This document shows, in pieces, positions 43,592-52,773 of a stretch of DNA of 64,000 bases. Below the pieces are notes generated by a model that saw only the letters and a program-made list of their open reading frames with translations, searched no databases and was not told the DNA's origin. This DNA is from Gammaproteobacteria bacterium (GTDB lineage Bacteria; Pseudomonadota; Gammaproteobacteria; Competibacterales; Competibacteraceae). Within the stretch, counting starts at the first letter, position 1, and every line of letters starts with the position of its first letter. The translations under genes were made by a program, and so were the position numbers. The stretch covers positions 1-64,000 of the forward strand of contig JACKNF010000009.1 in the NCBI GenBank assembly GCA_024234995.1, read 5' to 3'.

Positions 43592-43660
43592 TAGATGGGT
43601 GTGAATGCGATTATTTCGATGAAAGCGGTTTCTTTATTCGCTCGATGGTTAGCAAAGGTG

Positions 43661-43689
43661 CTGCTGGCTCAGCCAGCAGTTTGTTTGTG
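43661..43689 (+). terminator. Terminator between hpf and ptsN
   Basis: Stem CTGCTGGC (43661-43668) pairs with GCCAGCAG (43672-43679) around TCA, followed by TTTGTTTGT. It probably reduces read-through from rpoN-hpf into the ptsN operon. Confidence 0.75.
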
Positions 43690-43740
43690 CTGTGCGGGTG
43701 AATCGATGCCTTTTCTCCAGTCTGCCCAGTGGAGGGAGCC

Positions 43741-44214
43741 ATGAGTTTGGATATAACCGACCTGATTAGCCGCGAGCGAATTGTGTGTGATAGTGAAGTG
43801 ACCAGCAAGAAGCGGGTTATTGAGGTTTTGAGTGAACTGCTGGCGACTGGAGAGGCGAATCTGACTGCCCGGCCGATCTTCGATAGCCTGATTGGCCGTG
43901 AGCGGCTGGGGAGCACTGGCTTGGGTCAAGGAGTTGCCTTGCCTCATGGCCGATTTGGCTTGATTCAGCAGGCGATTGGCGCCGTAGTCAAGCTTCGTAA
44001 AAAAGTGGATTTTGATGCCATTGACCAGCAACCTGTGGATTTGGTGTTTGGCTTGCTAGTCCCGGACCACTATACCGATGAACATCTCAAAATTCTCGCT
44101 TATCTGGCAGAGATGTTCAGTGACCGGGAATTCTGCCAGCGGTTGCGGGAAAGCGATTCCAACCAGCATTTGTATGAGCGACTCAGGGATTGGAAGCCGC
44201 CAATGCCGCCATGA
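43741..44214 (+). CDS. ptsN: PTS IIA-like nitrogen regulatory protein
   Basis: A 157-residue EIIA-Ntr protein. The phosphorylated histidine is H69 in GQGVALPHGRFG. In the nitrogen-type PTS it accepts phosphate from NPr and regulates potassium uptake, sensor kinases and sigma-54-linked functions. ATG 43741 has GGAGGGAG just before it; the frame also offers GTG 43729. The stop overlaps the hprK start. Confidence 0.95.
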   Translation: MSLDITDLISRERIVCDSEVTSKKRVIEVLSELLATGEANLTARPIFDSLIGRERLGSTGLGQGVALPHGRFGLIQQAIGAVVKLRKKVDFDAIDQQPVDLVFGLLVPDHYTDEHLKILAYLAEMFSDREFCQRLRESDSNQHLYERLRDWKPPMPP

Positions 44215-45182
44215 ACCGTTCAGCAACGGCACAAACCATTTTCCAGGGGTTAAGCGCGCTGCTGACTGTGCATTGGGTCGGCGGCAAGGCTGGCGCGGAG
44301 CGTATTCTGTGGCCGCCGGTTGAGGCCGGTATACCATTTTATGGATTGATGAACTGGGTCCATCCTCCCCGGTTGCAAATTTTCGGTGTTGAAGAAAGCG
44401 CTTTCCTGAATTCGCTTGAACCGGTGGTTCAGGCGGTGCTGGTCAATCAATTATTAGGGTCGGCGACTGGGGTGATTCTGGTTTGTGATAATTTGGCTGA
44501 TCAAGCCGCAATATTAAAGGCTGGCGCTGATGCCAGCGGGACACCACTCTGGTTAACCCCTTTATCGTCGGTTGCGGCTCTGGAACAGCTTTACCATTAC
44601 CGGCACAGCCTTGAAGCGTCTACCGTGATTCATGGTGAATTGCTGGAGGTGTTCGGGATGGGGGTCTTGATCACCGGTGGCAGCGGTATTGGCAAGAGTG
44701 AGCTGGCACTGGATCTGATCAGCCGCGGTCATCGTCTAATCGCTGACGATACGCCAAATCTGATCCGGGTTGCGCCGGATGTGCTGGAAGGCACCTGTCC
44801 GCCAACAATTTCTGACTTGCTAGAAGTACGCGGACTGGGCATTCTCAATATCCGCCGCATGTTCGGTGACAGCGCCATCAAGCGTAATAAGCGGGTTCGA
44901 TTGATGATCAACTTGGTTAAACAGGAAGAAGAGTCGGTGCCGTCGGATGAATCCCGGTTGCGAGGATTGCGTGATATTCAAGTTATTCTAGGTGTTGGCA
45001 TTCCAGCCATCACCTTGCCGATTGCGCCAGGCCGCAATTTGGCGGTGCTGCTGGAATGCGCGGTGCGCGATCATATTCTCCGTTTGAATGGCTATCAGGC
45101 TGATGAGGATCTGATGGCGCGAATGGCTCGAGCCATGGCCGAGGCCGTACCTAATATGGCGGAGACTGGGCCATGCGCATAA
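44211..45182 (+). CDS. hprK: HPr kinase/phosphorylase
   Basis: A 323-residue bifunctional enzyme that phosphorylates and dephosphorylates HPr on a serine. The conserved His is H141 in VIHGELLEVFG, the P-loop GGSGIGKS lies at 156-163, and the HprK signature LLEVRGLGILNIRRMFG follows. ATG 44211 overlaps the ptsN stop as ATGA. HprK is mainly known from Firmicutes and from a subset of proteobacteria; the HPr encoded two genes later keeps the target serine. It overlaps rapZ by ten bases. Confidence 0.95.
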   Translation: MNRSATAQTIFQGLSALLTVHWVGGKAGAERILWPPVEAGIPFYGLMNWVHPPRLQIFGVEESAFLNSLEPVVQAVLVNQLLGSATGVILVCDNLADQAAILKAGADASGTPLWLTPLSSVAALEQLYHYRHSLEASTVIHGELLEVFGMGVLITGGSGIGKSELALDLISRGHRLIADDTPNLIRVAPDVLEGTCPPTISDLLEVRGLGILNIRRMFGDSAIKRNKRVRLMINLVKQEEESVPSDESRLRGLRDIQVILGVGIPAITLPIAPGRNLAVLLECAVRDHILRLNGYQADEDLMARMARAMAEAVPNMAETGPCA

Positions 45183-46030
45183 TCATTGTGAGCGGTCTAT
45201 CCGGGTCAGGAAAGACGATTGCATTGCAGACTCTTGAAGATTTGGATTGTTACTGTGTCGATAATCTTCCATTCAAATTGATTCGGCCATTGGCACAGGA
45301 GATTCTCGCTGCCAGCGCGACGTTGCCGCCGACGGTAGCGGTGGGTGTCGACGCTCGTAACTTCTTTGATGAACTAAGCCGGTTTCCAGCCATACTTGCT
45401 GAGCTGCGTGCTAGCGATTTCAGCGTTGACGTACTGTTTTTACAGGCCGAAGAAGAGGTGTTACTGAAGCGCTATAGCGAAACCCGCCGCCGCCATCCAT
45501 TGGATCTAGGCAGCGTCCCGTTACGAGAGGTCATTCGTCACGAACGGCAGCTATTAGGCCCTGTGGTAGCCTGCGCTGACCTGATCATCGATACCAGCGA
45601 TACCAATCTTTACCAGTTGCGCGAATTGATTCATAGCCGGGTGCATGACACGCCAGGGGAGGCGATGTCGTTGCTGTTTGAATCTTTCGGCTTCAAGAAT
45701 GGAGTGCCATCGGATGCGGATTTCGTCTTTGATGTCCGCTGTTTGCCCAATCCGCATTGGAAGCCCGAGTTGCGTCCCCTGACTGGGCAAGATCAACCCG
45801 TGATCGATTTTCTTGGCAGCCAGCCTGAGGTGACTGTCATGATTGACGATCTATGCCGGTTTCTCGCTGGGTGGCTGCCTCGTTTCGAGGAGAGCAACCG
45901 GAGTTACCTGACGGTTGCTATTGGTTGTACAGGCGGCCAGCACCGTTCGGTTTTTATCGCTGAAACATTAGGGTGCCACTTCAGCACGATCCGGCGCCAT
46001 GTCATGGTCCGTCATCGAGAACTTAAATGA
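45173..46030 (+). CDS. rapZ: RNase adapter protein RapZ
   Basis: A 285-residue nucleotide-binding protein with Walker A GLSGSGKT (residues 8-15) and the C-terminal TVAIGCTGGQHRSVFIAETL segment. In E. coli RapZ binds GlmY/GlmZ sRNAs and directs RNase E cleavage, tying glmS expression to glucosamine-6-phosphate. Placement between hprK and ptsH is typical of proteobacteria that have hprK. Confidence 0.95.
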   Translation: MRIIIVSGLSGSGKTIALQTLEDLDCYCVDNLPFKLIRPLAQEILAASATLPPTVAVGVDARNFFDELSRFPAILAELRASDFSVDVLFLQAEEEVLLKRYSETRRRHPLDLGSVPLREVIRHERQLLGPVVACADLIIDTSDTNLYQLRELIHSRVHDTPGEAMSLLFESFGFKNGVPSDADFVFDVRCLPNPHWKPELRPLTGQDQPVIDFLGSQPEVTVMIDDLCRFLAGWLPRFEESNRSYLTVAIGCTGGQHRSVFIAETLGCHFSTIRRHVMVRHRELK

Positions 46031-46046
46031 TTATAGGTAGGCAGTA

Positions 46047-46316
46047 GTGCTGAAACGGGAAGTTGTCATCATTAATAAACTGGGGCTGCATGCTCGCGCT
46101 GCCGCCAAGTTTGTGACTTTGGCATCTCGCTTTGATGCTGAAATCCGTCTTCTCCGCAACGAGCGTGAGGTGAATGGGAAAAGCATCATGGGGGTTATGA
46201 TGTTGGCGGCAGCCTGTGGTACCCGCTTGGAGTTGTGCGCTGGCGGTCCTGAAGCCGAGCAGGCGCTCGATCATCTGGAAGGATTGATCTTGCGCCGTTT
46301 CGACGAGGACGAGTGA
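46047..46316 (+). CDS. ptsH: Phosphocarrier protein HPr (NPr-type)
   Basis: An 89-residue phosphocarrier. H15 in LGLHARAAAK takes phosphate from enzyme I, and S46 in NGKSIMGVMML is the site used by HPr kinase; both are intact. A GTG start at 46047 is required by the alignment of the first strand (LKREVVIINKLGLHAR). It lies 16 bases after rapZ and ten before ptsI. Confidence 0.95.
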   Translation: MLKREVVIINKLGLHARAAAKFVTLASRFDAEIRLLRNEREVNGKSIMGVMMLAAACGTRLELCAGGPEAEQALDHLEGLILRRFDEDE

Positions 46317-46326
46317 GGAGTGCCCT

Positions 46327-48081
46327 ATGCCGTTTTCGCTGCATGGCATCGGAGTTTCGCGAGGGTACGCGATCGGCAGAACCTATCTGCTGCAGCGTAA
46401 CCAGCCGGAAATTTCTGAATACACGATTCCCGACAATATTGTCGAGGACGAGGTCCAGCGTTTTTTGAATAGTCTGGACATTGCCCGGCGGCAGTTACAG
46501 GATATCCGGGTGCGGGTTCCGCCGACGGCGCCGGGTGATGCCGCAGCTTTTATCGATGCCCATCTTCTAATGTTACAGGACGTGACTTTTACCGAAGCGC
46601 CGATTCATTTGATTCGTGAACGGCGTTGCAATGCTGAATGGGCGCTCAAAATCCAGCGGGATTTGCTGATCGAAATTTTTGAGCAAATGGATGATCCCTA
46701 TCTGCGCACCCGTAAGGATGATATCGATCACGTGGTGCGGCGGATACAGCGCATCCTAGCCACCGAGGATCCGGTTTATCTAAGCGATCCTGATTATGCC
46801 GATTTGGCGTCGAGCCGGTTAGAGGGCCGGGTTATTGTCGCTGACGACATGACCCCGGCTGATACCATCCTGATGCAGCATCAGGGGGTGCAGGCCTTCG
46901 TCACCGAGTATGGTGGCCCGCTGTCCCACACTGCTATTCTGGCCCGCAGCTTGGGCATTCCTGCTGTTGTAGGCGTGCGTAATGCCCGTAGTTATTTAGG
47001 GCATGACGAACCGGTAATCGTGGACGGCCGCCAGGGGGTGATCCTGGTCGGATTGGATGAGCGGATTTTACGTTACTATCGCCACAAACAACGGGAAGAG
47101 CGCCAGCAGCAGCGTGAATTGAATAAATTGAAGGGTAAGCCTGCGATTACCCGTGACGAAGTGACAATTAGTTTGTATGCGAATATTGAATTACCTGAGG
47201 ATGCGGCATCAGTGCGGGATGTGATGGCTGATGGTGTCGGTCTGTACCGGACAGAATTTTTGTTTATGAACCGGGAAGATGTACCCGACGAAGAAGAACA
47301 CCTAGCATCTTATCTACATGTAATCAAGACCTTGGAAGGCAGCCCGATTACCATACGCACAGCCGATCTGGGTGCCGATAAGCAAGTAGACGGCGGGCGT
47401 GGCGGGCCAGTTACTACGAATCCAGCGCTGGGGTTGCGGGCTATCCGCATGTGTTTGAAGGATCTAGAGATGTTCCGCCCGCAGTTGCGCGCCATCCTGC
47501 GTGCATCCGCCCATGGACCGGTGCGGATGATGATTCCGATGCTTTCTAATATTCACGAGGTTTTTCAAGTACTGCGGCTGGTCGCTGAGACCAAGCAAGA
47601 ATTGCTGGACCGTGGCCTGGCTTTCGACGAACATCTGCCAATCGGCGGGATGATCGAAGTGCCAGCGGCGGCGGTATGCGCCGCCCAGTTCGCGCGTTAT
47701 ATGAATTTTCTGTCGATCGGCACCAATGATCTTATTCAGTACACACTGGCAATTGACCGGGTGGACGACGAAGTTAACTATCTCTTTGATCCCCTGCATC
47801 CAGCAGTTTTAACCCTGATTCACCACACCATTCGTTCTGGTCAGAAGGCAGGTATTCCGGTCAGTCTGTGCGGGGAGATGGCTGGCGATTCCCGCTATAC
47901 TCGATTGTTGCTGGGGCTTGGTCTAACCGAATTTAGCATGCATCCCACCGGTTTGCTGGAGATCAAGAAAGTCATTCAGGATAGCCATGCCGGTGAATTG
48001 AAAGAAATTGTGCGTCGTTTGCTCCGGACAACGGATGCCGGGAAATATGTTGAGATATTGAAGAGCATTGCACAGAACTAG
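46327..48081 (+). CDS. ptsI: Phosphoenolpyruvate--protein phosphotransferase (enzyme I)
   Basis: A 584-residue enzyme I transferring phosphate from PEP to HPr. The phosphohistidine is H201 in TEYGGPLSHTAILARSLG; PEP-binding motifs GVGLYRTEFLFM, the FLSIGTNDLIQYTLA segment and VSLCGEMAGD complete the active site. It lacks the N-terminal GAF domain of PtsP, so it is the canonical EI form even though no sugar permease is in the window. A stand-alone regulatory PTS is likely. Confidence 0.96.
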   Translation: MPFSLHGIGVSRGYAIGRTYLLQRNQPEISEYTIPDNIVEDEVQRFLNSLDIARRQLQDIRVRVPPTAPGDAAAFIDAHLLMLQDVTFTEAPIHLIRERRCNAEWALKIQRDLLIEIFEQMDDPYLRTRKDDIDHVVRRIQRILATEDPVYLSDPDYADLASSRLEGRVIVADDMTPADTILMQHQGVQAFVTEYGGPLSHTAILARSLGIPAVVGVRNARSYLGHDEPVIVDGRQGVILVGLDERILRYYRHKQREERQQQRELNKLKGKPAITRDEVTISLYANIELPEDAASVRDVMADGVGLYRTEFLFMNREDVPDEEEHLASYLHVIKTLEGSPITIRTADLGADKQVDGGRGGPVTTNPALGLRAIRMCLKDLEMFRPQLRAILRASAHGPVRMMIPMLSNIHEVFQVLRLVAETKQELLDRGLAFDEHLPIGGMIEVPAAAVCAAQFARYMNFLSIGTNDLIQYTLAIDRVDDEVNYLFDPLHPAVLTLIHHTIRSGQKAGIPVSLCGEMAGDSRYTRLLLGLGLTEFSMHPTGLLEIKKVIQDSHAGELKEIVRRLLRTTDAGKYVEILKSIAQN

Positions 48082-48239
48082 GCTGGCGCAAGCGTTGACA
48101 GGGCAGCGCCATGCCGTTACCGCTACCCAACGATGTACCATGCCGGATTGGGAAGAATGGAAGGCGGGATGACAGAGGCAAGTCTGATATTTCTACAATC
48201 GATTCAGGGTCTCTAATCCAACAAAAGAGGGTTATTGCT

Positions 48240-49190
48240 ATGACCGGCAAGAAAGTCATCGCTGTAGCGGGTGCTACTGGCGCGCAAGGCGGTGGTCTGG
48301 TCCGTGCTATTCAAAATGACCCAGGTGGCGAATTTACCGCCCGTGCATTGACGCGAGATGTTCATTCTACTAAAGCGAAGGAATTAGCGGCTCTAGGGGC
48401 TGAGGTTATCGCGGCTGATGTCGATGACATGGAGAGCTTAAAGCGAGCGTTCGCAGGTGCTTACGGAGCTTACTGTGTGACGTTTTTCTGGGCGCATTTC
48501 TCACCTGGAAAGGAGCAGGCCGAGGCCATGTCCATGGCTCAGGCAGCGAAGCACGCCGGTCTCCAGCACATTATTTGGTCTTCTCTGGAAGACACCCGCC
48601 AATGGGTGCCGCTGAGCGATGACCGCATGCCAACCCTGATGGGCCGGTATAAGGTGCCGCATTTCGACGCTAAAGGAGAAGCCAACCAATTCTTTACCGG
48701 TCTCGGTTTGCCAGTCACCTTCTTGCTAACTTCATTTTATTGGGACAATTTTATCTATTTCGGCATGGGTCCGAAACAAGGCCCGGACGGCCACCTTGCG
48801 ATCACCCTGCCAATGGGAGACAAGAAGCTGCCCGGAATTGCCGCTGAGGACATTGGCCGGTGCGCCTACGGCATATTCAAGAAAGGCCCGGAATTCATTG
48901 GTAAGAGTGCCGGTGTGGCCGGTGAACATCTAACCGGTGCACAGATGGCTGCCGCCTTTGGCAAGGCCCTGAATCGGGATGTGCGCTACAACGCTGTGTC
49001 GCCTGAAGTCTATCGCGGTTCCGGTTTTCCAGGCGCGGAGGATTTGGGCAACATGTTCCAGTTTAAACACGATTTTGAGGAATATTACTGCGGAGCGCGT
49101 GATCCGGCAGTGGCTCGATCGCTAAATCCAGATTTGCAAAGCTTCGCGCAATGGCTTGCTCAGAATAAGGACCGCATTCCGCTTGAGTAA
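48240..49190 (+). CDS. NmrA/HSCARG-family NAD(P)-binding protein
   Basis: A 316-residue Rossmann-fold protein starting MTGKKVIAVAGATGAQGGGLVRA, with the glycine-rich NADP-binding GATGAQGGG at 11-19 and a following ALTRDVHSTKAKELAALGAEVIAADVDD typical of atypical short-chain dehydrogenases of the NmrA type. Such proteins act as redox-sensing regulators or reductases. ATG 48240 follows GAGGG; the open frame further upstream lacks family match. It overlaps the esterase gene start. Confidence 0.85.
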   Translation: MTGKKVIAVAGATGAQGGGLVRAIQNDPGGEFTARALTRDVHSTKAKELAALGAEVIAADVDDMESLKRAFAGAYGAYCVTFFWAHFSPGKEQAEAMSMAQAAKHAGLQHIIWSSLEDTRQWVPLSDDRMPTLMGRYKVPHFDAKGEANQFFTGLGLPVTFLLTSFYWDNFIYFGMGPKQGPDGHLAITLPMGDKKLPGIAAEDIGRCAYGIFKKGPEFIGKSAGVAGEHLTGAQMAAAFGKALNRDVRYNAVSPEVYRGSGFPGAEDLGNMFQFKHDFEEYYCGARDPAVARSLNPDLQSFAQWLAQNKDRIPLE

Positions 49191-50052
49191 TCCTCCGTTC
49201 AATCAAGTCAGGCTCTCGGATGGAACCGGGATCATCACCCGGCATACTGATTTTCTATCCCGCTATATCGCGCCGCGGCATGTCGATGTGTGGTGTCCAC
49301 CAGAAGAAAGAGCGGGTTTAGCAACCCGTTACCCCGTTATCTACATGCAGGATGGCCAAAATCTGTTTGATCCTGCCCTGTCTTTCATCGGTGCCGATTG
49401 GGGTATGGATGAAGCGATGATGCGTCTGATTCACGAAGGCTGTCATTCGGGCGCAATCATCGTGGGGATTTGGAACAGTCCATTACGCTTACAGGAATAC
49501 ATGCCGCAGAAACCGCTGAGCACGCTTCCGGGGCAACCTATTCTGAACCGGTTCATCGATCAGACGGGGGGAAAGCCACAATCGGATGGGTATTTGCGGT
49601 TTCTGGTTGAGGAGCTCAAGCCGTTTATCGACGCACGCTATCCGGCCTTGCCGGACCCTGCACATACCCTGATCATGGGGTCCAGCATGGGGGGGCTCAT
49701 TTCTCTGTATGCACTGATCGAGTATCCCGATGTTTTCGGCAGCGCCGGTTGCCTGTCCACCCATTGGCCGATTGGGGAAGAAGCGCTGGTGGATGCGTTG
49801 GGAGCAGCTTTACCACCGCCAGGCCGGCATCGATTGTATTTCGACTACGGCACCGAGACCTTGGATGCGGACTATGAATCCTGGCAGCGGCGAATGGATG
49901 AATGGCTGCGAGCGGCGGGCTACCGGGAAGGTCAGGATTGGCTCACCCGGAAATTCGAAGGAGCCGAACATTCTGAGCGGGCCTGGCGGGAACGGGTTCA
50001 TCTTCCGCTGGCGTTTTTGCTAGATGAGATTCAGCCATCGCGATTACCATAA
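49183..50052 (+). CDS. Alpha/beta-hydrolase fold esterase (EstD/Fes-like)
   Basis: A protein of about 289 residues with an esterase D/enterochelin-esterase-like fold: VIYMQDGQNLFDP, then the nucleophile elbow in LIMGSSMGGLIS (Ser in GSSMGG), an acidic residue after YFDYGTETLD, and the histidine in GAEHSERAW. No ATG precedes the conserved part; TTG at 49183, overlapping the NmrA-type gene stop, or TTG at 49156 are candidate starts. The 3' end overlaps the convergent cbiG by 22 bases. Substrate unknown. Confidence 0.78.
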   Translation: MSNPPFNQVRLSDGTGIITRHTDFLSRYIAPRHVDVWCPPEERAGLATRYPVIYMQDGQNLFDPALSFIGADWGMDEAMMRLIHEGCHSGAIIVGIWNSPLRLQEYMPQKPLSTLPGQPILNRFIDQTGGKPQSDGYLRFLVEELKPFIDARYPALPDPAHTLIMGSSMGGLISLYALIEYPDVFGSAGCLSTHWPIGEEALVDALGAALPPPGRHRLYFDYGTETLDADYESWQRRMDEWLRAAGYREGQDWLTRKFEGAEHSERAWRERVHLPLAFLLDEIQPSRLP

Positions 50053-50810
50053 ATCCGTGCGATCGCCAATGTCGCATCGGCGTTTTTCTGCTTAGGAATC
50101 AGCAGTTCCGCCCGGTAGCTGTGGCTGACCAATCGCTCGGCATGAGCCAGTGCTGCGGCTTCCGCCACGCCATAGCAACCCGTTTCCCGGAATACGATTT
50201 CAGATTTGCGGCTGAGCTGGTCAGCGTACTCATTCAGCACAATTGCCGGATAGAAGCTGATCGGCACGCCGAGCGTTGCTGCTAGCTCATGCAATCCCGG
50301 TTCGTCCCGTTTCAGTTCAATGCTCGCCAGCGCGTGCAAATTGCTGCGTTGCAGGCCGTGATGGGTCAAGATGTGATCAAGCAAGGCCAGCAGCGGTTCC
50401 AGTGGACAGCCGCGATTGCAGCCCAGACCGGCGACCAGCAGAGGTTGCGTGTAGCGTTGCGCGCCGGTGATCACTGCTTGCGCGCCGAGGAATGCGCTGA
50501 CTTGCCGCGCCCATTCGTTGGCGCCGCCTTCATGACCGGACAGGATCGGCACAACGAACCGCCCGTGTTCGTCCAGCACCAGCACCGCCGGGTCCTGATA
50601 TTTGCCGCGCAGTACCGGTCCCAGGGTGCGAACCGCAATGCCAGCCGCGCACAGCAGGATCAATCGATGGCCGGCCAGAAACCGTTCGCGGACTACATCT
50701 TGAAAAGGTTGCGGCCGGTGCAAATGCCCGGCCTCCGGCATCAGCGCCAGCAGCCGCTTGGCGAGCGCTTGGCCCGGACCGGTCAGGCTAATGAGGGTGA
50801 CGGGTTGCAT
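50031..50810 (-). CDS. cbiG: Cobalt-precorrin 5A hydrolase CbiG, short version
   Basis: A 259-residue CbiG. The N-terminal domain (LICAAGIAVRTLGPVL-like region and VPILSGHEGGANEWAR) is joined almost directly to the C-terminal CobE/CbiG domain (GLGCNRGCPLEPLLALL and FRETGCYGVAEAAAL). The middle domain of 350-residue CbiG proteins is missing. CbiG opens the ring lactone and releases the C2 unit as acetaldehyde in the anaerobic cobalamin route. Last gene of the minus-strand cobalamin run, five bases after cobI. Confidence 0.88.
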   Translation of the reverse strand: MQPVTLISLTGPGQALAKRLLALMPEAGHLHRPQPFQDVVRERFLAGHRLILLCAAGIAVRTLGPVLRGKYQDPAVLVLDEHGRFVVPILSGHEGGANEWARQVSAFLGAQAVITGAQRYTQPLLVAGLGCNRGCPLEPLLALLDHILTHHGLQRSNLHALASIELKRDEPGLHELAATLGVPISFYPAIVLNEYADQLSRKSEIVFRETGCYGVAEAAALAHAERLVSHSYRAELLIPKQKNADATLAIARIYGNRDG

Positions 50811-50815
50811 ACCGC

Positions 50816-51529
50816 TTACCTCTCCTGTTGCCGATTCTCCGCCCGCACCACTAAAAACAACGCAAAATACGGTCCTGGCGTGGCGGGAATATCCTCGAAG
50901 CGTTTAACAATGCGTTCGGCTGGGCGGCTGGCTTGTTCGATGTACAACACATCCTCGGTGCGACCGGTTTCCCGCAGCAATTCCAATAACCGGGGTCGAT
51001 GTCGGCCCGGTTTGAGAATGGCGACACTGTCGCTGTCAAGCAAAGTCCGCCGCAGCACCTCATCGCCGGCGGTGGCGGGAATGACCGTTAGCCGTTGTTC
51101 GCCGGTGATCAGGGGCGTTGCGGCAGCAGCTCCAGCGGCACTGACCGAGTTGATGCCGGGAATCACCACGCAGGGAAACCGGCCGCCCAGCCGCTGCAAT
51201 AGATAGCTGAAGCTGCCGTAAAATAGCGGATCGCCTTCGCAGAGAATCGCCACATCTTTCCCGCCGGTCAATTCCTCGGCGATGACGATAGCGGCTTCAT
51301 CGTAACCCTGATTCACGGGACCACGATCCAGCATACAGGGCATGGTAATGGGAATTTCCCGCTTGCCTGTTAGCCACTCCGCCGCAATATCACGAGCCTG
51401 GGCGCTGCCTTGCGGCGTAGCGGGGTAGGCGACGACCGGTACCGATTGGAGAATCCGCACGGCTTTGAGGGTCAGTAATTCCGGGTCGCCGGGACCCACG
51501 CCAACGCCGTACAAAGTGCCTGTCATCAC
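50816..51529 (-). CDS. cobI: Precorrin-2 C20-methyltransferase
   Basis: A 237-residue SAM-dependent tetrapyrrole methylase starting with the GVGVGPGDPELLTLKAV SAM-binding motif, then VAILCEGDPLFYGSFSYLLQRL and GINSVSAAGAAAATPL. CobI/CbiL methylates C20 in both cobalamin routes. Its ATG overlaps the cobL stop by four bases and cbiG follows after five. Whether the substrate is metal-free precorrin-2 or cobalt-precorrin-2 cannot be read directly; the presence of cbiX and cbiG favours the cobalt form. Confidence 0.93.
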   Translation of the reverse strand: MMTGTLYGVGVGPGDPELLTLKAVRILQSVPVVAYPATPQGSAQARDIAAEWLTGKREIPITMPCMLDRGPVNQGYDEAAIVIAEELTGGKDVAILCEGDPLFYGSFSYLLQRLGGRFPCVVIPGINSVSAAGAAAATPLITGEQRLTVIPATAGDEVLRRTLLDSDSVAILKPGRHRPRLLELLRETGRTEDVLYIEQASRPAERIVKRFEDIPATPGPYFALFLVVRAENRQQER

Positions 51530-52773
51530 GGTTTCTCCATTTTCATCAATAACACTGGCAGATATGGCCGCATCACCCGCTGCCCGGCCAGCCGTTCGCT
51601 ACGGGCGATGCTCAACTCAGTCCAATAGGCTTCCCGGTTACCGGCAAAACCATGTAAATCCACCCGGCTGTCTTCGGTCACTGCGCTGGCGGCCAGCCGC
51701 CCGCCGGGCAACAACCGCGCCCAAACTGCCTCCAGCATCTCGCGCAGACTGCCACTGCTGCCGCCGATGAACACGGCATGCGGGTCAGGCAACGCTGCCA
51801 GCGCTTCCGGAGCGTGGCCTGGGACGATATGCAGGTTATTCACCACCCCGAATCGTTCGCGGTTGATGCCAAGATGTTCGAGCCGTTCCGGGTGGCACTC
51901 GATGGCATATACCTCGCCGTATGGATTCCAGCGCGCCCATTCGACTGACACGCCCCCGCAACCAGCGCCCACGTCCCAACCGGTATCGCCAGCATGCGGG
52001 GCGAGAAGCGAGAGGATAGTCAGCCGCACCTCACGCTTGCTGAGCAAACCCTTGCCTGGCTCCGCGCCGGTGCTGAAGTGTTCGTCAGGAATACCGGGAA
52101 ATTCTGGCAATACATTGCCTGGCCCGCGGGTTTCCAGAATGACGACGTTCAGAGGAGAGAACTCAACCTCGGCACCTGCTAAATCAGCAGCGGGAAAATG
52201 GCGGAATCGCTCATCCGCTGCGCCGAGATTTTCCACTACCCAAACCGCGGATTCACCGAAGCCAGCTTCTACCAGCAACCGGCTGATCGCTATTGGTGAA
52301 TTCTCCCGGTCAGTCAGCAGGGCGTACAGCCGGTGGCTTTGCAGCACCGCGCGCAAACTAGCGAGTGGCCGTCCGTGCAGACTCACCATTTGCGCCTGTT
52401 GCCAGGGCCGGCCCAAACGGGCAAATGCCGCTTGCACACTGGATACGTTCGGATGAAAGCGCAGATGTTCTGGCAAAAAGGCGCGGAGCAGGGTAGTGCT
52501 GATACCGTAAAACAGCGGATCACCGGAAGCCAGCAATGTGATGCGCTGGCCAGCGTGGCTGTGCAGTAAATCCCGAAGACCGCTCATTGGACTGGGGTAG
52601 GGGATTTTCTCGGCAACCAATTCCGGGAAGGCGGCCAAATGCGCCGCTGCGCCGATGATCAGCTCCGCCTGTTCCAGCGCCGCCCGTGCTGCCCGGCTTA
52701 GCATCCCAGCGTCCATCCCCATGCCAATCACCTGCACCGGCGGGCCGGTCCAGCCGGATAGAGTGGTCATCAA
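51526..52773 (-). CDS. cobL: Precorrin-6Y C5,15-methyltransferase (decarboxylating)
   Basis: A 415-residue fusion of CbiE and CbiT activities. The N-terminal half is a tetrapyrrole methylase (VIGMGMDAGMLSR, TLLASGDPLFYGIS); the C-terminal half is a class I methyltransferase with SAM motif DVGAGCGGVSVEWARW, which carries out C15 methylation and decarboxylation. Overlaps cobH and cobI by four bases each, so the three are translationally coupled. Confidence 0.94.
   Translation of the reverse strand: MMTTLSGWTGPPVQVIGMGMDAGMLSRAARAALEQAELIIGAAAHLAAFPELVAEKIPYPSPMSGLRDLLHSHAGQRITLLASGDPLFYGISTTLLRAFLPEHLRFHPNVSSVQAAFARLGRPWQQAQMVSLHGRPLASLRAVLQSHRLYALLTDRENSPIAISRLLVEAGFGESAVWVVENLGAADERFRHFPAADLAGAEVEFSPLNVVILETRGPGNVLPEFPGIPDEHFSTGAEPGKGLLSKREVRLTILSLLAPHAGDTGWDVGAGCGGVSVEWARWNPYGEVYAIECHPERLEHLGINRERFGVVNNLHIVPGHAPEALAALPDPHAVFIGGSSGSLREMLEAVWARLLPGGRLAASAVTEDSRVDLHGFAGNREAYWTELSIARSERLAGQRVMRPYLPVLLMKMEKP

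Noticed and set aside
50289..51206. 305-codon plus-strand frame opposite cbiG and cobI
   Set aside because: It lies antisense to two clear cobalamin genes and reflects their codon bias; the translation is rich in Gln and Arg without family motifs.
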